Source: Leptasterias polaris (taxonomy: Eukaryota; Echinodermata; Asteroidea; Forcipulatida; Asteriidae). Taken from it: a stretch of 64,000 bases of DNA. The position numbers were made by a program, and so were the translations under genes. Positions within the stretch are counted from its first letter, which is position 1. Each line of letters starts with the position of its first letter. Of the stretch, positions 10,790 through 22,200 are shown piece by piece. The stretch lies in assembly GCA_037783415.1 (NCBI GenBank), contig JAZGTN010000316.1, positions 1 to 64,000 of the forward strand. Direction: 5' to 3'. The notes below the pieces were generated by a model. It ran no database searches and was not told the DNA's origin. It was given only the letters and a program-made list of their open reading frames with translations.

Positions 10790-13440
10790 AGGTTGGTCGT
10801 AATACATCCCAGCTTGAATTCATGCAAGCTTGGTTTCAGCTTGACCAAGCATTTATTTCCCTGCATAAAGATCTTGTAAAACTGCACATTGAAGGTGAAG
10901 TCATGTTACACCTTATGATGTCATCGTGATGTGAACTAAATTTGTGGATTAAACACATCCCGACTTGAATACGTGCAAAGTTTCACCTTGATCAACAAAG
11001 TTGTTTTTTTACATGTAGATAGTTTTTCTTTACATTTTGATCTCGTAAAAAAACTACCTTTATGGTAATGTATAAACGTGACAAATGATGACGTCGTGAA
11101 GACGTCACACAGTGGGCCAGTTCAAGGTCAAACTGCGCCAAAATAGGCAAATAATGATTGTTTCAAAAATCAATACTCCTATTTTTTTAATGTTCCCAGT
11201 TGTCCAGAGGCATATTATATTAAAGAATTAATGACAAAATCACTTTAAAATACGGGTTAAACCATTGTATAGTCACAAAATTGTAAAACATGTGATTATT
11301 GAGTATTTTAACTTGATGCTCTGAGCATTTCATAAAAGATAACGCCATGAAAACCGTGTCGATAGTTGTTTACAGTCTATATTGTATGAAAATTAAATTT
11401 ATAATCAGTTTGATTTATGTTTACTGTTTGAAAAAGCCTGAAACACCACATAAAATGCCTTTTTAAAGTAATTTTTGTTCTTAAGAGGCAAAGACAAAAT
11501 ATAGTTCCGCCGATTGCCCCTTAATTCTCACTTTTTCTAGAAGCCTGAACCTTCAGCAACAGTTTAAAATCAAAATTGGCTGCGACTTTTTGCGACTTTG
11601 GAAGATAATTCATTTTGAAGTGGTAGGCCCCTATACGCAAAACGACTGTTTTTACTCAACCACCATGACCACCCACGACTCGCGCGTATGTCAGGTTGTA
11701 ATACTTCAGCATCAAAGAAAGATAAGACTCTCTCTGTAAAGACTTGACCATCATTTACTTCGAGTTGTTTTACAGTGGAAAGAAAACCATATACATGTCA
11801 ACAGCACAACTTAAAGGACTGGTCTTGTTGGACTTTGTTTAATATCTGTTCAAAATCAAACAGCCCCTAATGACTTGAGAGCCTGACAGATTGTATTCCC
11901 ATGAGATTTGTACCTCAGCAGAAAAGCTATTAAGCACAATCCGTCATCCTTTACTTAAGAGTTGTTTTAAGGTGGAATGTCTGTTCAAAATCAAACACAT
12001 CAACTGTCAGTGACTGTTGATGTGGAGTGGTCCAGAGATGAGATAAATACGTTTGTTTTTGTATTAACCTTATATAATCCGAACCTCGAAAAAGCTTGGT
12101 TAGTTCTCAGTGGTCATCAGTTGAGTTTACGTAATATCGAGACCAGTTTTACTTTCATCATTATTAGTTCAGTACAATGGCATCTTTATAGAAAGCTGTT
12201 GATCGAAGCTGTCAGGTCTTCGGAATATCTTTCAAATGCTGAAGTTTCACTTGAAATTTGCATGGATTTTATATCAACACATCACGATACAAAACGATCA
12301 GAAATTCCAAAGGAAATTCAAGAGAAGATGAAAGCAACCCTGTGCTAATTTCTTTACAAACTTAAGAGAAAATGGAAAGCTTGCAGCCGCAACAAATTAA
12401 ATAAAGCCATTACTACGAAGGAGAGATTGGGTCATTGAATAAGTTTCATCACAATAAAACAGATAATTGAAGCTGTTTATACATTCTTCTTGCCACAAAC
12501 ACTGTTTAAAAGATGCGTATTATTTCAAATCACTGGCTCCGAACATCGAGCCAATCAAAATTCAGCATTTTGGTGACGTCACATCATTTTGAAATAATGT
12601 TCCATTGTCTTTCTCGGGCCATAAAACCCCTTAATGCTCACTGGCAATTCAATTTATTGCATACAACAATTTTGGCGCAGTTTGACCTCGAGCTGGCCCA
12701 CTGTGCGTCAGTCCATATTTTAACCATAAATTACCTTCTAAGCCTTATGCAAAACAAAATTTGATTGCAGCTTGTTTTGTTACAAATATATGCAACAAGT
12801 GGTAACAAATAAAAAAAAAAAAAAAATAAAATAATAACATGATGGTGTCATCATTACGTGACTTCAGGATTCAGCTGTCAATGTCATCGTCTAACAATAC
12901 TTGCAGTTTTGTAGACACACGGCTTCAAAAAGTGCACCTTTAAGGCTTTATCAAGTGACACACGATGATGTCATCAATCTACAACTCCACACATTAAGTT
13001 GTCTGCATGAAGATCAATAAGTATACGAATTATATAACGATTATCATAATTTTGCAACAGATATCTAGTTAAAGTATATTTTGAACTGTTTCTAACCTGC
13101 CGCTAGAGCGCGCTCTTGGTATTTATGACGTCACTGGTCCTATTTGTATTATTTAAAAACGAACCCTTGCTGGACTAAAACACCGTTGAAAACAACTCCC
13201 GAATTTTTTACATTTTTACATTACAATGCACTTCCGGTTTCTCCCGGAAGTAGAGGTCAAGTAATGTCACGCACACATTGAGAATACTAGACATAAAATA
13301 CCTTGGTATAATCTTTCAAAAATCAACCGACGGTCTCATGTCTTTGATTTGATATGGATTTTCAAAGATTTAAAAAAAAAATAATAAAAAAAACGGAACA
13401 AAAACAAGAGGTGTTCCGGGCGGAGTGCCCGAACACCTAA
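10790..13440. repeat. Composite old repeat region ending in a hairpin
   Basis: Two 38-base inverted copies of CACAGTGGGCCAG...GTCAAACTGCGCCAAAAT lie at 11107-11144 and 12669-12710. Many TGATGACGTCA-like words recur. The right part (about 12960-13400) is related to 49540-49900, including the shared block GCACTTCCGGTTTC...GGAAGTAGAGGTCA. It ends with ACAAGAGGTGTTC and a strong hairpin (13409-13438). I read it as one or two decayed mobile elements of unknown class. Confidence 0.5.
11977..12348 (+). CDS. Unrecognised 123-codon open frame
   Basis: An uninterrupted ATG-started frame, longer than its neighbours in this AT-rich region. It has no signal peptide, cysteine pattern or motif I recognise. 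It is moderately hydrophobic in the middle and ends in a lysine/glutamate-rich stretch (KRSEIPKEIQEKMKATLC). It lies between the inverted repeats at 11107 and 12669, so it could be a remnant of that element. It could also be chance. Confidence 0.2.
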   Translation: MSVQNQTHQLSVTVDVEWSRDEINTFVFVLTLYNPNLEKAWLVLSGHQLSLRNIETSFTFIIISSVQWHLYRKLLIEAVRSSEYLSNAEVSLEICMDFISTHHDTKRSEIPKEIQEKMKATLC

Positions 13441-14120
13441 TTATGGACATTTTTCAAGAACCTTAATATGAGCTATGAACATTAACAGCACCGCTAAATT
13501 TTGTTCGGTCTTCGGCTTTATTTATTCCCATCCTTGCCGATAGACCATAACATTGGGCTACATTAGTTCCCAGTTTGATAAAACATTAAATGTGCAGTGA
13601 CTTAGTGTTACCATCGCTCACTTAAAGTAAGTATAACAAAACATTATTGATTAATTTCAGTCTGAACCTAATTAACTGATTATGAAGTTCAAACTAAATA
13701 TTTTTAATTTTGTTCAATTTTTCTGTGAAATATTTCCCTCTGAAATGAAGTCGTAATCGAAAACCTTTAAAAAGCGGGAAAGGAATAGGCCTATGGCTCA
13801 TTTTGATTATTGCTACAACAATTATAGGATATAATGTGTTTACATGTTGAGAATTGGGTATGGTATTTCACTATGTTCCCCTAACTCAAACAATGGATTA
13901 TGCCAAATTGTTACAGATTAGTTATTTTATATGTATTTGATCACACAAATCGTGAACAATGTCTGCGACTGTTTTTTCAATTCTACCATTCAATCCTGTA
14001 TATAACATTTACCAGTCTAGCAAATAATGGTGCATCTCCTCAAACAATGTTAAGTGCATATCGATGCTGTCTCTTGTCCTGGTCAGGATGGATAATATAT
14101 TTTCAATCAAACTAATGTCA
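13441..14120. other. AT-rich spacer, nothing recognised
   Basis: No gene or repeat boundary could be supported. Confidence 0.3.
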
Positions 14121-14124
14121 ATAA

Positions 14125-15060
14125 TAGATTGATTTTGGAGTCAGACAGAGCTATGTTTGACATAAATTTGAGCATCATTACTTTGGCTGTTTGTCAGCTA
14201 GCAAGGTTAAACTGCCGACAGTTGGCAGCAAAGTACCGATTAATGTGCACCCTTTGTTTGTTTGTTATCTTTCCGTGGTCTGTGCTCAATCTAACTAAAA
14301 GGATGTGGACCATATTTCATTTTGGAGTCAGAGATGGAGCGATGTTTAAAATAAATTTGAGTTCCATTAATTAGCCTACTTTTGTTGTTGGTCTGCTAGA
14401 AGTGTTTTACATAGGGAAGTTAAAAGTTTGGTTATCACTCTTAAAATTAATGGCAATACAAACTTATTGGTAGAAGCCTACAGCAGCTTTCGATAGTATA
14501 GAAAAAACATTTTGAGATTAATTTCACTTCGAAGTAATGTGGTTATGCATAAAGATAACAGTCTTTATGCCACAAAATTTGAATTTGAGTAATGTATCTG
14601 TCAGAAACGCTTTTCAGATTGTGTATGCTATTAGGGATTTGTCTTCATGGGTGAACATAATTCGCTCCGGATTTTCGGCGATATCTAAAAAACGCGACCA
14701 CCTTCCGAATAAAAATTTTCACAGGTGAATGTTATTGTCTACGTCTACATTTATATACGGATTAAAACAATTCAACAGTTACAAAAACCAATGGTATACT
14801 TTGCCTTTAACAGACGACAGTTGACAGCAACCGATTGATTTGCATGCTCCCCTCCTTTGTTTGTTTTTTGCCATGTCAGTATTAGAGATGGTAATTATGA
14901 TTAACAAAATAAAGTTGGCCACTGATTTGATTTTGGAGTAAATGTGCGTTCCATTACTTTGGTTGTTTGTCATCTGTCAAAAACTCAATTAAAAGCAGAC
15001 AATTTACAGCACAGCACGGTACTGATTGATTCGCATGGACTTTGTTTATTAATGGAAATA
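14125..15060. repeat. Degenerate dispersed/tandem repeat of roughly 150-200 bases
   Basis: Blocks with TGATTTTGGAGTCAGA, AAATTTGAGCATCATTACTT, GCTGTTTGTCAGCTAG and ACAGTTGGCAGCAAAGTACC recur in the same order near 14128, 14320, 14810 and 14928, with varying loss. No coding potential is evident. Confidence 0.5.
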
Positions 15061-15317
15061 ATGACGAAATGCAGACAGGTTATCTTGTCATGAACGCTTG
15101 GGGATCGTTTTGCACTGAAATTGCCAAACACTTTTCATTCTTCATTGGTGAGTGTGATTTAAATCTACACAAAACCTTTTGTAAATTATATTTGTATCGG
15201 TCTTTTTATATTCTGTTAACCTATTGTTGAGGTCGGTGTTTTTAAAGACAAAATAAAGCAAATGATTGTTAAGCAAAATCGCTTTAATCAGAAACCTAAA
15301 TAATTATAAAAACTGAT

Positions 15318-16015
15318 ATTCATGCTGCTGCTACTCCTGCTATTGCTATGCATGCTAATGCTGATGATACTGCTATAGCTACTGCCGTTACTGCCGCTGC
15401 TGCAACGGCTGCTGCAGCTGTAGCTACTGATACTCCTATACTGCGGGCTGCCTCTGCTAATAATAATACAGCTACTGCTGCTGCGACTGCTACTGTTGCC
15501 GATGTTACTGCTGCTGCGGCTGCCTATACTATGATACTACTGCTGCTTTTGCTGATATTGCTACAGCTACTGCTGCTGCTACTGCTACTGTTACCTGCTT
15601 CTGCTGTAAAATTACTACTAATAGTCTGCTACTAGGGCCAACTGCTATTGGTGCTGCTGCATTTACTGCTGCTGCTGTTTCTGCTGTTACTGCTATCTGC
15701 TGCTGATACTGCTGCAGCTTCTGCACTGCTACTGCTGCTACTGTTACTATGCTTCTGCTGCCACTGCCACTGCTGCTGCTGCTGCTTATTGTTACTGCGA
15801 CTGCTGATAATTATACTCCTATCACTGCTGCTGCTACATGCTACTGCCTCTGCTGCTGTTATTGCGTAGCTGCTGCTGCTACTGTTACCAGTACTGCTAT
15901 TTTTACTGCTGCTGTTGCTGCTTCTGCTGTTACTCGCTATTGCTGCTGTTGCTGCTTCTGTTGTTACCGGTGTACTGCTATTTTTGTTGCAGCTTTTGCT
16001 GCTACTTCTTCTGCT
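15318..16015. repeat. CTG/CTA-rich trinucleotide tract, about 700 bases
   Basis: Imperfect CTG, CTA and CTT triplets (GCTGCTGCTACT and similar) fill the region without any long pure run. Open frames here (poly-Ala, poly-Leu, poly-Cys) only reflect the repeat. It ends about 180 bases upstream of the start codon of the large receptor gene. Confidence 0.9.
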
Positions 16016-16193
16016 GAGTATACGTTTATTTTGGGAGTGTATCCATCCCCTCTCGCCTCACCTTGTTTTAAAACCAGTCTAAGGGACCCCGAACACTCAC
16101 CCGATTCATGCTGTTTATGTCTAGGAGATCGACTGTTCTACGTTACAGCAGCGTACCTTTTAAACAACTTATCACTGAGTGACGCTGAACAAC

Positions 16194-16263
16194 ATGGACA
16201 AAGCGACATTTTTGATTTGCACTCTTCTAGCGTGGGGTGCCTTTTCCCATCTGGCTAACTCAC
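16194..16263 (+). CDS. Receptor exon 1: start and signal peptide
   Basis: MDKATFLICTLLAWGAFSHL is a short basic start followed by a hydrophobic core, a typical secretory signal. The donor is GTAAGT and the exon ends in phase 1, like every following extracellular exon. No TATA box is obvious in the 180 bases between the CTG tract and this ATG. Confidence 0.8.
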
Positions 16264-19200
16264 GTAAGTTATTGTTTCGAACTTAAACTTGAAAAGAAAG
16301 CGGTGAACAATGAAACAAACAAAGAACAGAGCAGGGGATGGGATGGGAGGACGAGGGGGAGGAGGAGGAAGGGGAGCAAAAGGTGGGTGTTATTTTCTAA
16401 TGTAGGACTAGTTCAAGTCTAATGCTGTTGGGGGTGACGTCCCGTAGTTTGCGTGGGTGACGTTACGTAGATCGCGTGGGCGCTGCCATCTTTGGCTCGA
16501 GTATTGCCATGACTTGCTTGGTACGGCAGTTTAGCCCAGAAATATAACCAAAATTACGTTCACTAAATCTCTCTATAGCGTACTTTTCTTTACTAGTAAT
16601 ATTAATACTATATTACAGTGGGGAAGGGGAAGAACACGAATACAAGAAAGAAGGACGAGGAGGGGGAACACTGCAAAATTATAAGTATAAGACTGTAACA
16701 AGACAAATGTAAACAAAATGGGAAAAGAACTGGACAAGTAATTGGAAATAGTACTTGAACTTTAATTAGTGACGAAGGAGGAAATGTGGTTAACTAGTGA
16801 ATGAGGCAAACTAAAAAAGGGAATTATGTGGGGAAAAGAAGTTAAGTATAGCAAGGTATTAGTAATTGCCTTCCTGTTAATGTATATTTTATAACTATAA
16901 CCCTAACTGTTTTACCCAGTAGAATCTCAAAACACTCCACCGTGGTGCAGCGAGCTGTTTATTCCCGAAGTGAACGTAACATTCGAACCAGCAATGGCAA
17001 TCGAGTCTATTCCTGGATATCACTGCTGGACCGCGCAAACTCTCGATGACCTACAACTACAAGTGACATGTCATTATAACGCCAGTAAGGCACTGGCAAC
17101 GACGTTTATGAAATTCGTAGTCGCAGACGGATTTGCAATTAATTATCGTCGTCAACAGTTCTACGATGGTTTGCTCAGCGACCCCTGCCGGCCGGAGCTT
17201 TTCTTCTCACCTACTAACGCCACCTTTGTTGAATATCGATCTGATGCGTTGTCATGTGAAGTCAAAGCAGTGGCAAGTGTGTCAGGTAATCAATTGACAT
17301 TTACAGACCACTTTATATTTGTTTACTAAAATAGTGACCTTGTAAACTATGTTGCATTTCCTGTCTTGCAAGTTACTACACAGGCCATGTGGAAAAATTG
17401 AGATTTGGCGTCATAATTTTCTCATAAGTCAAGAGTTACAAAAGCAACAGCTGAACAGCTTTTTAGATGCCCCCTGTTATACTTCATTTCAAAAGTTGAG
17501 AAAAATCAGACTGTGGAATCTCCATCAACGAACAAATTATTGTATTCTTCCATTGAGCTGCGTACAAACTGTGCCTGCAGGAAGTCCAGGCTCTGTGGCT
17601 ATTTTGTAAACATGTGACATCACAGGTCACATGGTGTATAGCTGGAAGTATCATGTGTAGTGTATTTTCAAAACCCTGATGACACTACAATAAAAATAAT
17701 TGCTCGCTTACGCCATGGTACTGTCTTCAACAGTACCCCTTTTTGTAGGGCCCCTTAAAGTTTTCTTGTATAATGAGACCCACCAAAATGTGTATAAATC
17801 ATGTGTTTTCGACATGAAATCATTATAATTAGTATTCCATCAACTAAAACTTCTCTATGTTCATTTTTACGAACACTCAATGTCAGTTTTCGTTGCTGTT
17901 GTTCTTTCAGAAACGTTGTGCGGCTCGCAGTATATCAACGTAACCAATGAAATCATGGTAGAATTAATTAATTTAAGGTCTGGGTCACACATATTCACAT
18001 GTGTATGGTTGATTACCAGCAGTCCTGGGCTTATAACAACGGTCAACTTGACTCGCGTGAGTTTGGAATTGGGCCAACAGATCTCAGTTGGCAAGGGACA
18101 TAACAGTTCCGATTCATTGTCATTGGTAGTTGAAGCTAAGCACCATCATCAGGTGACGTTAGTTTTCGTTAAGGCAAATGAACTTTGGATTCAATTCTCA
18201 TCCCAGTTGTTTCATGGGTGTTCTGATAACGACACCATAACTTTGCTTGCGCAAAACTACACCGGATGGAAAGGTAAATTGCGATGTGATATTATTTTGT
18301 TGATTGATTTTCTTAGATGAATTACATTAACTCAAACGTGTCCTCATATCAATTGAAGACAACGATTACAACGACTAAAACATATAAAATACAAAATAAA
18401 CCCCCCAAAAAACAACAAGCAAACAAACACCCCAACGAACAACCCTACAGACAAACAGACAAACAAACAAACAAACAAACCCAACAACCCCCAAAACAAA
18501 CAAAAAACAGCCCAACAACCCCCAAACAAACAAACAATCAAACAACCCGCCCAACATTCATACATACACAAACAAGCAAACAAACAACCCTAACAACCCA
18601 ACAACAAAAAAAAAACAAAAAAACAAGTACCTTTTGAAATAAAAATGTGTACACCTTGTTATGGTTACATTTTAAATGACACTCAATAAAGATTTTTTCT
18701 TGAGACAGATTCATGTGCCATAAGGTAGGCCTACGGAGTTTTACATCAGGTAGGCGTGTCCTCTATACAGCAATCCTTCACCGATCTTGAACTCTTGGTG
18801 GCAGCAGATATGCCTCCATTACTGCGGTGTACATGGGTGGTACTGCGCTGCCTAGCGACTGGTATAAGGTTTGGGCTACACGGCGATCATTTGATCAGTC
18901 GCGGGTTATTTGACTTTCACTTTGCAAATCGCTTAAACCCGTCGCTAGGCAGCGCAGTACCACCCAGGTACCACCGCAATAATGACGGTATCTGCTGCCA
19001 CCAAGAGTTCAAGATCGGTGAAGGATTGCTGTATACCATAGCCGAAGTGGGATGGATTCGAAAACAGGGTTAAGATGATATATCCCCAAACCGTCCCTTT
19101 TTGACAAGAAAAATACTAATCATAAAAGAGAGAAAACCGTGACACGATATTTTTCAATTACTTTACCAATTAAACTTTTACGTTTATTTGTTTCAGCGGA

Positions 19201-22200
19201 ATGTGACGGCAATCAGATATTGTGTGTTCCTGATATGAAGTGCTTGTCACCCAATGCTGTTTGCAATGGCATATTTGAATGCTCAAATTACTTCGACGAA
19301 ATTGGTTGCGGTAAGTTACCAATAGTTTCAGATGGCTCAATACTAAAAGATCAAAGCTGTTAATAAATCTGACACTTAAGTCACAGAATGGTTTTTAAGT
19401 ATTCAAATGGTGCTGGGTCCACCAATTTCATAGAGCTGCTTAATCAGATAGTTCTGGTAAGCAAAATGTTGTTGTGCTTAGCTACTTTGTGCTTAAGCAG
19501 CTCTTTATCATCAATATTTGTCTCTTTTAATTTCAGACGTATGTGGAAATCAGAGCCTTTTCTTGAGTCCGAACGAGTCAAAGACACTTTTGGTCAAGAC
19601 AGACTCATCTGGAAAGTTTGTTGCCGTCTACCCCGGAACCTCAGGATCATTTCCGAATTCCACAACACTGCACAATATGGTGGATCCGAACACAGGATTA
19701 GCCCGCAGTAACTGCATATGGGCATTCCATGCTGCTAACGGGACAAAAATTAAACTCGAAGTGTTTGACATCCTTGGAGAAGGCATGCTCCTGAGCGTTT
19801 TTGACGGGAATGATCCGGCCAACGGAGCTCCATTCTTGGTCAAATGGTTTAATTCATATTTTTCTGAAGTTCCAGTGTCTGTGCTCTCTCATGAGTCCCA
19901 AATGACGATTGTGCTGAGACAAATGGTGGAATATGCAAACTTAGTTGGCATAAGAATTGTTCTGACGTCCTACGAAATAATAGGTAAGATACGAATTGAT
20001 TTGGGGTTAATAAACAAAGGCAAATTGACTATAACGAAAGACCATGAAAAAGGGCTAGATTGCTCAGTTGGTAGAGCGCCAGCACATAAGTCCGGAGGTC
20101 GTTGGTTCAAATCCTGCTCTAGTCAATGTTTCTTTGTTCAACTCCAAATCATGTTAAAGTGTGTTTATAGCGTCAATATGAAGTGAGAAAGAAGTATTAC
20201 TATAATTATTACAGTCGTTTGACCAGTTCCGGATCACTTTTTGAATTCACGATGTTTTTGTTGCATTCTCTTTAACATTTAAACAAACAAAAGTCGATCA
20301 GTTTACCTACACATGTCATAACATTCACCAAGTATCCATTGGCAAAAAACAAGTAATACTTTTGAAGTGGCTTCGAGAAAAGTATCGTCACCCGTTTGAC
20401 CAGTTCCGGATCGGTTGAATCTATTCCGAATCAGTAGCGCGCCCTCTATTGCAAACCAATACTCCCAATCCCATTCATAAAACTGAAAATACATGCAACG
20501 TTATCGACGGATGTTGGATGAAGTACATGTAGTTTTACATTCCTTGAAATATAAAAATGCACGCTTCCAGTGCAACTTAAATGACAAACTTTCTACAACA
20601 GCCGTATGATTTGAACTAACTGAGTGCGCCACCATTTAACATACCAACATATTGAGTGATCCGGAACCAGTGTTGTATGACTCGAGTCCAGGACTCGGAC
20701 TCGAGTCCGTCTCGAGTCACAATTTCGGTGACTCGGACTTGACTCGAGTCACGTCTGCAAAAGACTCGGACTCGGACTCGGACTCGACTATCATGACTCG
20801 GACTTGTCCCCGAGGACTCGTGACTCGAGTCACGTATTTTCACAAACAATACCTTTTTTAAATATTAAAAACAATTCCGATGATCCGATCGTCATTCCCG
20901 GAGTGCACATGGAGTTAACGTCTAGCACAATAAATAAGTACACTGTCGTATGGTGTTACAAGTAATACTCACTAATAGTGTTCGTGATTATTGTGTAAAT
21001 GGCCATCTACGTACAGCGCGTGTATGTTCGATTCGTATGTTCAATACGCATAACACTGGGATGCACGACACCAGTATTATGCTGGTATTCTGTCAACGTT
21101 AACACCATAGCCACTGCTTGTGCTTGATGCATATTACCAGGGAAATGCCATGTCTGGTACCTGTAAAACACAGCCTGCATATTGCACTGGAGTGATGGCT
21201 GTGTGTTGTTTGCACCAGTTTCTACACATGGTCGACACACACACACGACGTCAAACTTGGTCACGTCACTAGTAAAAAGTAGTACAACATTTTTGTAATC
21301 ATGGCATCTGCCGTTCCGCCCCGTATTGTTTCTTTTGGTTATACCAACTTTAACAAAAACTTTAACAGAACTTTGTTTAAAATAAATGTGTTTTATTTTG
21401 TCATTTCCAATTCTTATTTTACGACATTTGGTTTGCAATCATATATGGGTGCGTTCGATTAGCTTCCCCGGGTCGACCTCGGTCTGCTCATCCGGGTGAG
21501 CCCCTAACCATGCGCTAATCGAACGCCAACTTCCCCCAGCATTCACACCGATGCATCTTGGGACAGCCGACCGGAACAACTTCCATTTTGTGCCGTATGT
21601 CCAATACTTTCCGTGGATTCACGAAAACATCGTAAAATAATTATTCTCAAGGTAAAACTGCAACATTAAACAATTTGTACAACTCCACAGTGATACAAAG
21701 GTACCCGGCTTCGAATACAAAATACTTATTGCTCACAAAAACGCTGTTGTAATGGCGAAAATGTGTGTCAAACTTCCTAAAATGTCCCGCTGAATTACAA
21801 ACAAAATGGTGGCCATTGAAAAAGTTTTTCGCCGTGACGTCATGAACCAGTGGCAGCCCCAAGTGACCCGCTCCACAAGCAGGGCACTTGGGGCTGACCC
21901 GGGTGAGCCCCGCGAATGACGTCAAAGCATTCGAACGCACCGGGGGAAGACCTGGGTCGATCCGGGGAAGCTAATCGAACGCACCCATTATATTTAAACA
22001 AGTGACTCGTGACTCGGACTCGGACTCGGACCAAGTGACTCGTGACTCGGACTCGGACTCGGACCAAGTGACTCGGGACTCGGACTCCCCCTCGACCCAA
22101 GTGACTTGAGACTCGGACTCGGACTCGACACAGGTGACTCGACTACAACACTGTCCGGAACTGGGCAAAGGTACGATGCCTCCCAACAAACGATTTCGGT

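Noticed and set aside
15348..16258. Long Ala-, Leu- and Cys-rich open frames
   Set aside because: They are by-products of the CTG-rich tract and overlap in many frames.
18317..18637. 106-codon Thr/Gln/Lys-rich frame
   Set aside because: It translates the CAAA simple repeat inside a receptor intron.
20053..20125. Functional tRNA gene
   Set aside because: The anticodon stem pairs poorly, the loop is not standard, and two diverged copies with the same tail occur nearby, so a SINE head fits better.
21007..21438. 143-codon minus-strand frame inside the hAT MITE
   Set aside because: No recognisable motif, and it lies in the filler sequence of a non-autonomous element.
20616..22189. Arg/Val- or Ser/Glu-rich open frames
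   Set aside because: They translate the GACTCG arrays of the hAT MITE.
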